This document shows positions 17,746 through 25,892 of a stretch of 64,000 nt of DNA, piece by piece. The position numbers and the translations under genes were made by a program. Under the pieces are notes generated by a model that was given only the letters and a program-made list of their open reading frames with translations, searched no databases and was not told the origin of the DNA. This stretch comes from Streptomyces aidingensis (GTDB lineage Bacteria > Actinomycetota > Actinomycetes > Streptomycetales > Streptomycetaceae), in contig NZ_FOLM01000008.1 of NCBI RefSeq assembly GCF_900112355.1, forward strand, positions 62,001 through 126,000, written 5' to 3'. Position 1 is the first letter of the stretch. Each line of letters opens with the position of its first letter.

Positions 17746-18735
17746 ATGCGCACCGCACCGTATCCGCCCTTCGAACCCCGCAGGCACGGCCTGCTCGACG
17801 TCGGCGACGGCCATCACATCCACTGGGAGGAGGGCGGCAGTCCGCGCGGCCGGCCGGCCCTGGCGGTGCACGGCGGGCCCGGCTCCGGGACCCGGACCGG
17901 CGGCGGCCATGGCCTGCTCGATCCCCAGCGGTACCGGATCATCCGCTTCGACCAGCGCAACTGCGGGCGGAGCACCCCGCACGCCGCCGACCCGGCCACC
18001 TCACTGGCCCACAACACCACCCACCACCTGGTCGCCGACATGGAACGGCTCCGGGTCCATCTCGGCGTCGAGCGCTGGCTGCTGCACGGCGGCTCCTGGG
18101 GCTCCACGCTGATCCTGGCCTATGCCGAGGCCCATCCGGAGCGGGTCTCGGAGATCGTCATCGCCGCGGTCACCACCACCCGCCGCTCGGAGATCGACTG
18201 GCTCTACCGGGGCGTCGGCCGCTTCTTCCCCGAGGCGCTGCACCGCTTCCGCACCGCGCCCGGCCTGCCCGCCTTCCCGGCGGACGCGCCGCCCGCCACC
18301 CCGGATCTGCTGGCCGCCTACGCCCGGCTGATGGAGCATCCGGATCCGGCGGTGCGGGAGCGGACCGCCGACGCCTGGTGTGCCTGGGAGGACACGGTGC
18401 TGTCCCTGGAGGACAACCCGGGCCCGTCACCGTTCGGCGGCCGGCCGTCCCCGGACCGGCAGGCCCTGGTGCGGATCTGCGCCCACTATTTCTCCCACGG
18501 GGCCTGGCTGCGGGAGGGGCAGCTGCTGGCCGAGGCGCACCGGCTGAAGGGCATCCCGGGGGTGCTGGTGCACGGCCGGCTGGATCTGGGCGGGCCGCCG
18601 GACACGGCCTGGGAGCTGGCCCGGGCCTGGCCGGACGCCAGGCTGGTCATCGTGGCCGAATCCGGCCATCTGGGCACCGAGACCAGCCGCGCCCGGGTCA
18701 GGGCGGCGTTCGACGAGTTCGCCGGCCGTCCCTGA
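17746..18735 (+). CDS. pip: Prolyl iminopeptidase (alpha/beta hydrolase)
   Basis: Cytoplasmic peptidase that releases N-terminal proline. The 329-residue product shows HGGPGSG (oxyanion region), FDQRNCGRS, the nucleophile Ser in GGSWGSTL, the acidic residue in HGRLDLGGPP and the catalytic His in ESGHLG, all typical of the S33 family. Length is normal. AGGAG precedes the ATG. It stands alone and is followed by a strong two-way hairpin that also serves the convergent xylanase gene. Confidence 0.93.
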   Translation: MRTAPYPPFEPRRHGLLDVGDGHHIHWEEGGSPRGRPALAVHGGPGSGTRTGGGHGLLDPQRYRIIRFDQRNCGRSTPHAADPATSLAHNTTHHLVADMERLRVHLGVERWLLHGGSWGSTLILAYAEAHPERVSEIVIAAVTTTRRSEIDWLYRGVGRFFPEALHRFRTAPGLPAFPADAPPATPDLLAAYARLMEHPDPAVRERTADAWCAWEDTVLSLEDNPGPSPFGGRPSPDRQALVRICAHYFSHGAWLREGQLLAEAHRLKGIPGVLVHGRLDLGGPPDTAWELARAWPDARLVIVAESGHLGTETSRARVRAAFDEFAGRP

Positions 18736-18757
18736 CCGGCCCGCCGGCTACGGTTGC

Positions 18758-18798
18758 CGGCCGGCCGCCGGAAGGGGTCTCCTCCCGGCGGCCGGCCG
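18758..18798. terminator. Bidirectional hairpin terminator
   Basis: A perfect 14-bp stem (18758-18771 with 18785-18798) and a 13-nt loop between the convergent peptidase and xylanase genes. Confidence 0.75.
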
Positions 18799-18848
18799 CT
18801 CTCTCACCCTGATCCCTCCATCAGGTCCGGTACCGGCTCCGCGGCCTG

Positions 18849-19973
18849 TCAGGCGGCGGTGCCGTGGTGGCCACCCCAGCCCCGGCCGGGGTGCCAGCCC
18901 CACCAGCACGGCTTCTTCTTCGTCTTGAAGACGTCGTACATGGCGTAGTAGGCGGGCTTCTTGGAGTAGTCCTCGTTGAACAGCAGGGGGGCGCCCTGGC
19001 CCTCGAACCAGCCGGGAACCCAGGAGTCGCTGTCGCGCAGGCCCCACACGGTGATGCCGGTGCAGCCGTCCACGTTCACGCAGGCCTGGGTGACGGCGCG
19101 GAACTGCTCGGCCTGGGCGGCCAGCTTCTCCTCGGTGGCCGGCATGTCCATGCGGATGTCCAGCTCGGTGATCACGACCTCCAGTCCGAGGTCGGCGAAG
19201 CGCTGGATGTTCGCCTCGTAGCTCTCGGCGTCGTAGAGGTCGAGGATCATGTGCGACTGGATGCCCACGCCGTGGATCGGGACGCCGTCCGCCAGCAGGT
19301 CCTTGACCAGCTCGTACATGGCGTCGCTCTTGGGGCCGATGCCGTCCGTGTTGTAGTCGTTGATGAAGAGCTTGGCCCGGGGGTCGGCGGCGTGCGCGGC
19401 CCGGAAGGCGTCGGCGATGTAGTCCTCGCCGAGGGTCTGGTAGAACTTGGTCTCGCGGAAGGTGCCGTCCTCGTTGAACACCTCGTTGACCACGTCCCAG
19501 CGCTGAACCTTGCCCTTGTAGTGGCTCACCACCTCCGTGATGTGGTTCTCGGTGACCTCGCTGAGCTCCTCGGCGGTGAACTCGCCCTCGTTGACCCAGG
19601 CGGGGAGCTGGCTGTGCCAGACCAGCACATGACCGTAGACGAGCTGGTGGTTCTTCCGGGCGAAGTCGATCAGCCGGTCGCCCGGTTCGAAGTTGAACTC
19701 ACCGGGCGCGGGCTCGATGGTCTCCCACTTCATGACGTTCTCGGGCGTGACGCTGCTGAACTCCCTGGCGACGGTGCGCGCGTACGTCTCGTCGCTCAGT
19801 TTGTCGTCGGCCACCGCGACGCCGACGAAGCGGTGGTCCTGCTTCCAGGCGACGGACCGAAGCGTCTTCTTCGGCGCCGCTTCCGCCGTGCCGGAGGTGC
19901 CCATGACCAGGGCGCCCGAGGCCAGCGCCCCGATCAGCACTCCCGCGGCGGCTCTGCGCACTCTTGAGGACAT
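18849..19973 (-). CDS. Secreted GH10 endo-1,4-beta-xylanase
   Basis: A 374-residue exported xylanase. A Sec signal peptide (RR, hydrophobic core, cleavage near TAEA/AP) is followed by a single GH10 barrel. The acid/base Glu is in WDVVNEVFNED and the nucleophile Glu in VVITELDIRM; WHSQLPAW and the HGVGIQSH segment are also family marks. It lacks the CBM13 module of the well-known S. lividans XlnA. Instead it ends in an odd Trp/Gly/His-rich tail with one Cys (CWWGWHPGRGWGGHHG). AGAAGGGA precedes the ATG. An upstream CGAAA-TTTCG dyad suggests sugar-responsive control. It degrades plant xylan outside the cell. Confidence 0.95.
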   Translation of the reverse strand: MSSRVRRAAAGVLIGALASGALVMGTSGTAEAAPKKTLRSVAWKQDHRFVGVAVADDKLSDETYARTVAREFSSVTPENVMKWETIEPAPGEFNFEPGDRLIDFARKNHQLVYGHVLVWHSQLPAWVNEGEFTAEELSEVTENHITEVVSHYKGKVQRWDVVNEVFNEDGTFRETKFYQTLGEDYIADAFRAAHAADPRAKLFINDYNTDGIGPKSDAMYELVKDLLADGVPIHGVGIQSHMILDLYDAESYEANIQRFADLGLEVVITELDIRMDMPATEEKLAAQAEQFRAVTQACVNVDGCTGITVWGLRDSDSWVPGWFEGQGAPLLFNEDYSKKPAYYAMYDVFKTKKKPCWWGWHPGRGWGGHHGTAA

Positions 19974-20499
19974 CGATGTCCCTTCTGTCGTTGCCCCCTG
20001 CGAATGACCCGGCCTGTTCTATGGGCACCGGGAAACCGCGTCAATCCTTCCGGAACAACTCCGAAAAACTTTCGACATCGGAACCCTCGCGGACCGGCTG
20101 TTCATGGCTGAGTGCGTGGATACCATCACGCCAGGTGAGGAGAGGCCCCTGTGGTTCGCCGGGTGGTCGTCCGGGGCTCGCCCAAAGTTCCGGCGATTGG
20201 CCGAAAATTTCTGCCAGCGGGGGCGGGACCGGTGCCGTGGCCGGCGGACCGGACGGACGAGGGACCCCTGGAGTCCTTATCTCTGGCTTGTCCCTGGCTT
20301 GTCCCCGGCGTCCCCCGCGGGAGTCCCGGGCGGAGCGCCGGGGCCGTCTGAGGAGGGTCCCGTGGGGACGGTAAGGAGGGAACCGGCCGGGAAGGCCGGG
20401 AAAGACCGGGCAGGTGTCCGATGCCCGGCCGGGTCCTCAGCGAGGAGTGTGGGGTGTGCACCGGGGCGGGCCCGGGGCGACGACCGCCGGGAGGCACCC
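19974..20499. other. Divergent spacer between xylanase and second small-protein gene
   Basis: About 525 bp with no convincing gene. The left part is less GC-rich and probably holds the xylanase promoter and the dyad at 20062-20074. An 11-bp tandem duplication (CTGGCTTGTCC, 20283-20304) lies in the right part. A GGGAGG site at the far right belongs to the small gene. Open frames here are GC artefacts. Confidence 0.5.
20062..20074 (-). promoter_or_regulatory. Candidate xylanase operator (CGAAA-3-TTTCG)
   Basis: CGAAAAACTTTCG is an inverted repeat with 5-bp arms, about 90 bp upstream of the xylanase start. It is close to the CGAAACTTTCG element reported for Streptomyces xylanase genes, but has two extra bases in the centre. 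Confidence 0.4.
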
Positions 20500-20724
20500 A
20501 TGTACCCCGACCCCTACGCCATCCGCAGCCGGATCGACGATCTGCACCGGGAGGCCGCGCACCAGCGCCTGGCCGGCGAGGCCCGGCGGCTCCGCCGGGC
20601 CGCCCGCCGCCGGGAACGCGGCAGGGACATCCCGGCGCAGGACGGGCCGGAGGGCCGGGGCCGCCCGGGCGGCGACGGGCGCCGCCGGCGCCGGGGCCCC
20701 GGCCGGTTCCGGCTGACGGCATGA
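20500..20724 (+). CDS. Small basic protein of the LAL cassette, copy 2
   Basis: A 74-residue Arg-rich protein starting MYPDPYAIRSRIDDLHREAA. GGGAGG lies 5-10 nt before the ATG. It shares with the 13898 product the block LHREAA-x4-(L/A)AGEARR, followed by AARRR and QDGP/EDGP. It is then longer by a Gly/Arg-rich tail. No domain was recognised. As with copy 1, the next gene is a LAL regulator, here starting about 185 bp downstream. The conserved order and motif are the evidence that it is real; the function is unknown. Confidence 0.7.
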   Translation: MYPDPYAIRSRIDDLHREAAHQRLAGEARRLRRAARRRERGRDIPAQDGPEGRGRPGGDGRRRRRGPGRFRLTA

Positions 20725-20909
20725 GCGGCACATCCGGCCGTCCGGCCGCCGCTCCGGCCTTCCCGCCCGCCCCCACCGCCCCGTCCGTCCCGGCCGTCGC
20801 GCGGGCCGCGGCGGCGCCGGCCGGGCACGGCGGGCCGCCGGGGCGGGCGGCTCTGCCAGGGGTGAAAACTCCTTCGGGACTGTCGGACCCCTGTGCGATC
20901 CTTCCTGAC

Positions 20910-23900
20910 ATGCAGAGCCGCACCGTCAGTCCCGTCTTCGTCGGCCGTGAGCAGGAGCGCGCCAGCCTCACCCAGGCGCTGGAGCGCGCCGCGGCCGGCG
21001 AGCCGCAGGCGCTGCTGCTGGGCGGCGAGGCGGGCGTCGGCAAGAGCCGCCTGGTGGAGGAATACGGCCGCCAGGCCGTGGCGGCCGGAGCGCTGGTGGC
21101 GCTCGGCGCCTGTGTGGAGATCGGGGTGGACGGCCTGCCCTTCGCGCCGGTCTCCGCCCTGCTCCGTTCGCTGCACCGGCAGCTCGGCGAGGAGCTGACC
21201 GCCGCCGCCGGCGGATTCGGCGGCGGCGAGCTGGCCCGGCTGCTGCCGGAGCTGGGCGAGCCAGGAGCCGCCGAGCACGGCGCCCGGGACGAGGACGGCC
21301 GCGCCCGGCTGTTCGAGCTGACCACCCGCCTGCTGGAATCCCTCGCCGCCGAGCGCACCCTGGTCCTCATCGTGGAGGACCTGCACTGGGCCGACCGCTC
21401 CACCCGCGAGCTGCTCGGCTATCTCTTCCGTTCCCTCCAGCTCGGCCGGATCGTCCTGCTCACCACCTACCGCTCGGACGACATCCACCGCCGCCATCCG
21501 CTGCGTCCCTTCCTCGCCGAGCTGGACCGCACCCGCACCGTGCGCCGGCTGGAGCTGCCCCGCTTCACGCGGGACGAGGTGCGCCGCCAGATCGCCGGCA
21601 TCCAGGGCAGCGAGCCCAATCCCGGGCTGGTCGACCACATCTTCCGCCGCTCCGACGGCAACGCCTTCTTCGTCGAGGAACTGGCCTGCTGCGACGGCGA
21701 CAGCCGCGCCGCCGGCTCCATCTCCGACTCGGTCCGGGACCTGCTGCTGGTCCGGGTCGAGGCGCTGCCCGAGCACACCCAGCGGCTGATCCGGGTCCTC
21801 GCCGAGGGCGGCTCCCGGGTGGAGTACGGCCTGCTGCGCGCCGTCGCCGGCCTCGGGGAGGACGAGCTGATCGACGCCCTGCGCGGCGCCATCGGCGCCA
21901 ACATCGTCCAGGCCGACGAGGACGACACCTACCGCTTCCGGCACGCCCTGGTCCGCGAGGCGGTGGACGACGATCTCCTCCCCGGCGAGCGCTCCCGGCT
22001 GCGCCGCCGCTACGCCGAGGCACTGGAGCAGACCCCGGCCCTGGTCCGGGACGAGGAGCGGGCCGCCCGCCTGGCCAGCTACTGGTACCACGCGCACGAC
22101 GCCGCCAAGGCGCTGCCCGCCGTGCTCCAGGCCGCCGCCCGGGCCCGCAGCCGTTACGCCTACGCCGAGCAGCTCAATCTGCTGGAGCGGGCCATGGAGC
22201 TGTGGGAGGAGGCGCCCGCGGAGGTGCGGCTGCTCAGCCGGGCCGAGGCCGTCGAGTCCTACCCGCTGTGCGACTGCTCCGACGAGGAGCTGTCCTTCCT
22301 GGACATCCTGGCCGAGACGGCGGTCGCGGCCCGGCTGGCCGGCGAGGTGGAGCGCGGCCTGTCCGTGGTCAAGCGCGCACTGCGCCGGGTGGACGCCGAG
22401 GGGCATCCGCTGCGCGCCGCCTGGTTCTGGGTGCAGCAGTCCAAACTGATCCGGCAGCTGGCCCGCGGGGACGGCCGATGCGAGCTGGACCACGCCCAGG
22501 AACTGCTGAAGGACCGGCCGCCCTCACCGGTGCACGCCCGGGTGCTGATGGAGGCGGCCGGCTGGGGCGGCATGTACCGGCAGGGGCCGGAGAGCGTGGA
22601 GATCGCCGAGCGTGCGGTGACCCTGGCCCGCCAGGTGGGTGACGAGGAGTGCGAGCTGCACGCCCTGCTCAGCCGGGGCGGCCTGCGGGTGGCGCTGGGC
22701 GATGCCGAGGCCGGCCTGGCCGACTACCAGACCGTCCGCCGCCGGGTGCTGGAGAGCGGCCATGTCGGCGTGATCACCCGCAGCCATGTCAATCTGCCCG
22801 ACGCGCTGGAGGGCATGGGCCGTTCCGCCGAGGCGATCGAGGTGTGCGCCGAGGGCATCGAGCTGACCCGCCGCTTCGGCATCCAGGACTCCCGCGCCTG
22901 GATGTACCACAACCAGTCCGAGTCGCTGTTCTCCCTCGGCCGGTGGGACGAGGCCCTGGAGGCGGCCCGGGAGGCGCGGCGCAGCGCGCAGAGCCCCACC
23001 GCCCGGGCGCTGGCCGCCCGGGCCTTCGCCGAACTGGCGCTCGGCCGGGGCGATCTGGAGGCCGCCAGCAGCGAACTGCACCGCATGTCCGAGGAGTACG
23101 GCCGCTTCCAGGGCGCCCCGCAGCACTGGCTGCCCCAGTTGGAGGTGCGGCTGGGCCTGGCCGCCCTGGAGGGCCGCATCCTCCAGGTGCGCGAGGTGCT
23201 CCAGCAGGCCACCGGCGGCGGCATCTCCCGCTACTTCTGGCCGCTGCTGCGCGAGGCCGCCTCGGCCGAGGCCCGTGCGGCGGACGTGGCGGCCGGCGCA
23301 CCCGGCCGGGCCGAGGCGGTGGCCCGCATCCGCGGGACGGCCGCCCTGCTGCCCGTCCACTATCCGGTCTGGGAGGCGCACCGGCTGCTGGTCGAGGCCG
23401 AACTGCGCCATGCCGAGGGCCGGGCGGACGCGGACCGCTGGGCGGAGGTGACGGACGCCCTGGAAAAGGCCGAGCGCCCCTATCTGCTGGCCCTGGCCCG
23501 GACGGGCCGGGCCGAGTCCCTGCTCGCCGAGGGGGACCGGGCCGGCGCGGCCGAGGTGCTGCGGCCGGCCCATGCCACCGCCCGGCGGCTCGGCGCCGCG
23601 CCGCTGGCCGGGCGGATCGAGAAGCTGGCCCAGCGCGGCGGCCTCGGCCCGCTCACCCCCGGCGGGCAGCGGCCCGGCGGGCCGGCCGCTGCCGCCGCTT
23701 CCGGGCCGGGCCTGACCGCCCGGGAGCGGGATGTGCTCTCCCTGGTCGCGGCCGGCCGCAGCAACCGGCAGATAGCCGAGGAACTGTTCATCTCCCCGAA
23801 GACGGTCAGCGTGCACGTCTCCAACATCCTGGCCAAGCTGGAGGTCTCCGGCCGGGGCGAGGCCGCCGCCCTCGCCCACCGTCTCGGCCTGCTGGCCCCC

Positions 23901-23921
23901 GCCGCCGCTCCGGCCCGGTAG
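20910..23921 (+). CDS. LuxR-family ATP-binding regulator (LAL type), copy 2
   Basis: A LAL regulator of about 1003 residues, a clear paralogue of the product at 14311. Shared blocks include SPVFVGR, Walker A GGEAGVGKSRL (Lys at about 45), Walker B LVLIVEDLHWADRSTRELLG and DDIHRRHPLRPFLAELDR. A helical TPR-like middle leads to a C-terminal LuxR helix-turn-helix from about residue 935 (LTARERDVLSLVAAGRSNRQ, SPKTVSVHVSNI). The ATG at 20910 was chosen by alignment with copy 1. GATCCT 7 nt before it may be a leaderless -10, since no good ribosome site is seen. Target genes are unknown; the upstream small protein is the obvious partner to test. Confidence 0.9.
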   Translation: MQSRTVSPVFVGREQERASLTQALERAAAGEPQALLLGGEAGVGKSRLVEEYGRQAVAAGALVALGACVEIGVDGLPFAPVSALLRSLHRQLGEELTAAAGGFGGGELARLLPELGEPGAAEHGARDEDGRARLFELTTRLLESLAAERTLVLIVEDLHWADRSTRELLGYLFRSLQLGRIVLLTTYRSDDIHRRHPLRPFLAELDRTRTVRRLELPRFTRDEVRRQIAGIQGSEPNPGLVDHIFRRSDGNAFFVEELACCDGDSRAAGSISDSVRDLLLVRVEALPEHTQRLIRVLAEGGSRVEYGLLRAVAGLGEDELIDALRGAIGANIVQADEDDTYRFRHALVREAVDDDLLPGERSRLRRRYAEALEQTPALVRDEERAARLASYWYHAHDAAKALPAVLQAAARARSRYAYAEQLNLLERAMELWEEAPAEVRLLSRAEAVESYPLCDCSDEELSFLDILAETAVAARLAGEVERGLSVVKRALRRVDAEGHPLRAAWFWVQQSKLIRQLARGDGRCELDHAQELLKDRPPSPVHARVLMEAAGWGGMYRQGPESVEIAERAVTLARQVGDEECELHALLSRGGLRVALGDAEAGLADYQTVRRRVLESGHVGVITRSHVNLPDALEGMGRSAEAIEVCAEGIELTRRFGIQDSRAWMYHNQSESLFSLGRWDEALEAAREARRSAQSPTARALAARAFAELALGRGDLEAASSELHRMSEEYGRFQGAPQHWLPQLEVRLGLAALEGRILQVREVLQQATGGGISRYFWPLLREAASAEARAADVAAGAPGRAEAVARIRGTAALLPVHYPVWEAHRLLVEAELRHAEGRADADRWAEVTDALEKAERPYLLALARTGRAESLLAEGDRAGAAEVLRPAHATARRLGAAPLAGRIEKLAQRGGLGPLTPGGQRPGGPAAAAASGPGLTARERDVLSLVAAGRSNRQIAEELFISPKTVSVHVSNILAKLEVSGRGEAAALAHRLGLLAPAAAPAR

Positions 23922-23943
23922 CCCCGCCCGGCACCGGCCGTTC

Positions 23944-23997
23944 CGACAGACCCGACAGACCCGACAGACCTGACGGACCTGACGGACCCGACGGACC
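23944..23997. repeat. 9-bp tandem repeat, six copies
   Basis: Three copies of CGACAGACC, then two of TGACGGACC and one of CGACGGACC, all in phase. It occupies the 80-bp gap between the convergent LAL and cupin genes. A strongly strand-biased G/C content and a regular period suggest a slippage-prone minisatellite. Confidence 0.9.
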
Positions 23998-24001
23998 GGG
24001 C

Positions 24002-24541
24002 TCAGGCGCCGCCGGTGCTCCGCGGCTCCCCGCAGCGCGGACAGCGGGCCGCGCCGCGCGGCTCCACCACAGAGCCGCAGCCGGCACACACCCGGTCGAG
24101 CAGGCAGGCCGGCTCCCCGCCCTGCGCCGGGTCCGCCGCCGCCTCCCGGGGCGGGGTGCCGATGGCCAGCCCGGGGCGTCTGCGGTGCACCGTCAGATAG
24201 ACCAGCCCGCCTTCGTCCCCGCCCTCGCCCCCGTCCGCGGCCCGTACCCCGCGGACCGTGCCGCGCTCCAGCAGCAGCACCGTGCCGGGCAGCAGCTCGT
24301 GCGCGGTGCCGTCGCGCCGCAGCGTGCCCCGGCCCGCCAGACCGGCCACCAGCACATCCAGGGCCGGTTCCACATGGTCGGCGACGTCCCTGCCCGGCGG
24401 CAGCCGGACGATGTTGGCGTCGAGCTGCCGTGCCTCGCCGGTCAGCCGCCACAGCGCCCCGGCCCGGTCCCCCGCGGCCCCCCGCAGCAGCTCCGCCACC
24501 CTCACCAGCCCGGCGTCCCCGCCACCCGTGCTCTCGCCCAT
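24002..24541 (-). CDS. Cupin-domain protein with C-terminal zinc ribbon
   Basis: A 179-residue protein with two parts. The middle is a single cupin barrel (DVADHVEPALDVLVAGLAGRG ... LLPGTVLLLERGT). The last 35 residues form a zinc-ribbon-like pair of CxxC motifs, CAGCG and CPRCGE. Metal-binding His residues typical of cupin enzymes are mostly missing, so ligand binding or regulation seems more likely than catalysis. The start at 24541 (MGEST) is preferred because GATCAT lies 7 nt upstream in leaderless position; ATG 24550 is an alternative. It diverges from the P450 gene with a shared 139-bp promoter region. Confidence 0.75.
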   Translation of the reverse strand: MGESTGGGDAGLVRVAELLRGAAGDRAGALWRLTGEARQLDANIVRLPPGRDVADHVEPALDVLVAGLAGRGTLRRDGTAHELLPGTVLLLERGTVRGVRAADGGEGGDEGGLVYLTVHRRRPGLAIGTPPREAAADPAQGGEPACLLDRVCAGCGSVVEPRGAARCPRCGEPRSTGGA

Positions 24542-24680
24542 GCCGCACATGATCCCACCCCGCTCCCCGCCGCCCGGCGGCCCCGTGCGCAAACGCCCGG
24601 CGAACCGTCCGAAAACGGCCGTCCCGCCGGCCGCGAGGGCGGGATAACGTGCCGGTCTGTCCACGAACAGGGGGATCCGC

Positions 24681-25889
24681 ATGGCAGCTCGGCCCGTCGT
24701 CGATCTCAAGGCACTCGGCCCGGATTTCCACCGGGACCCGTATCCCGTCTACGCCCGGCTCCGCGCCGAGGGCCCGGTCCACCCGGTGCGCGATCCGGAC
24801 GGCGAGGAGCTGTGGCTGGTCGTCGGCCACGAGGCGTGCCGCACCGCCTACACCCACCCGCTGCTCAGCCGGGACTGGCGCAAGTCCGGCGATGTCCGCC
24901 AGATCATCAACACCGACCAGGACCAGCCCGCCCTGGCCCACATGCTGATGTCCGACCCGCCGGAGCACACCCGGTTACGCCGGCTGGTGGCCAAGGAGTT
25001 CACCCCGCGCCGCATCCAGGCGCTGGCCCCGCGCATCCAGCAGCTCACCGGCGAACTGCTGGACGCCATGCTGGCCCGGCCCGAGCGGCGGGCCGATCTG
25101 ATCGCCGCCTTCGCCTTCCCGCTGCCCATGACCGTCATCTGCGAACTGCTCGGCGTGCCCGCGCTGGACCGGGCCGCCTTCCGCGCCTGGTCCGACGAAA
25201 TGGTGGCGCGCACCAGCCCGGAGGCCGAGGCCCGCGCCTACCGGGAGATGCCCGCCTATCTGGCCGGGCTGATCGAGGCCAAGCGGGCCGATCCCGGCGA
25301 CGACCTGCTCAGCGCGCTGATCCACACCGCGGACGCGGACGACGACCGGCTCGGGCCCGACGAACTGATCGGCATGTGCGTGCTGCTGCTCATCGCCGGG
25401 CACGAGACCACGGTCAATCTGATCGGCAACGGCATGCGGGCGCTGTTCGCCCACCCCGGCCAGTTCGCCGCGCTGCGCGCCGACCCCGACGGCCTGCTCG
25501 ACGGCGCCATCGAGGAGATGCTGCGCTACGACGGGCCGGTGGAGACCTGCACCGACCGGCTGGCGCTGGCCGATGTGGAGATCGGCGGGGTGACCATCCC
25601 GGCCGGCGCCACCGTGCTGATCGCCACCGCGGACGCCGACCGCGACCCGGAACGCTTCCCCGAGCCGGACCGGTTCGACATCCGCCGGGACGCCCGGGGC
25701 CATATCGCCTTCGGCCACGGCCTGCACTACTGCCTGGGCGCGCCGCTGGCCCGGCTGGAGGCCCGGATCGCCTTCCGGTCGCTGCTGGAACGCTGCCCCG
25801 GCCTGGCGCCGGACGCCGACGAGGCCACCCTGCCCTGGATGCCGGGGCTGCTGATCAGGGGCGTGCGGAAGCTGCCCGTGCGCTGGTGA
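24681..25889 (+). CDS. Cytochrome P450
   Basis: A 402-residue bacterial class I P450. The haem-binding motif is FGHGLHYCLGAPLAR, with Cys as the axial ligand. The I-helix oxygen-activation motif is AGHETT, and the ExxR pair is in EEMLR. Sequence style (SDPPEHTRLRRLV, GGVTIPAG) fits the CYP107/CYP105 group common in Streptomyces. No ferredoxin gene lies beside it, so electrons must come from elsewhere. GGGGGAT precedes the ATG. No biosynthetic cluster surrounds it, and the substrate cannot be inferred; the divergent cupin protein may be functionally linked. Confidence 0.95.
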   Translation: MAARPVVDLKALGPDFHRDPYPVYARLRAEGPVHPVRDPDGEELWLVVGHEACRTAYTHPLLSRDWRKSGDVRQIINTDQDQPALAHMLMSDPPEHTRLRRLVAKEFTPRRIQALAPRIQQLTGELLDAMLARPERRADLIAAFAFPLPMTVICELLGVPALDRAAFRAWSDEMVARTSPEAEARAYREMPAYLAGLIEAKRADPGDDLLSALIHTADADDDRLGPDELIGMCVLLLIAGHETTVNLIGNGMRALFAHPGQFAALRADPDGLLDGAIEEMLRYDGPVETCTDRLALADVEIGGVTIPAGATVLIATADADRDPERFPEPDRFDIRRDARGHIAFGHGLHYCLGAPLARLEARIAFRSLLERCPGLAPDADEATLPWMPGLLIRGVRKLPVRW

Positions 25890-25892
25890 GCG

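Noticed and set aside
23944..23997. Possible CRISPR array
   Set aside because: The units are 9 bp and contiguous with no spacers; it is a simple tandem repeat. No cas genes are present.
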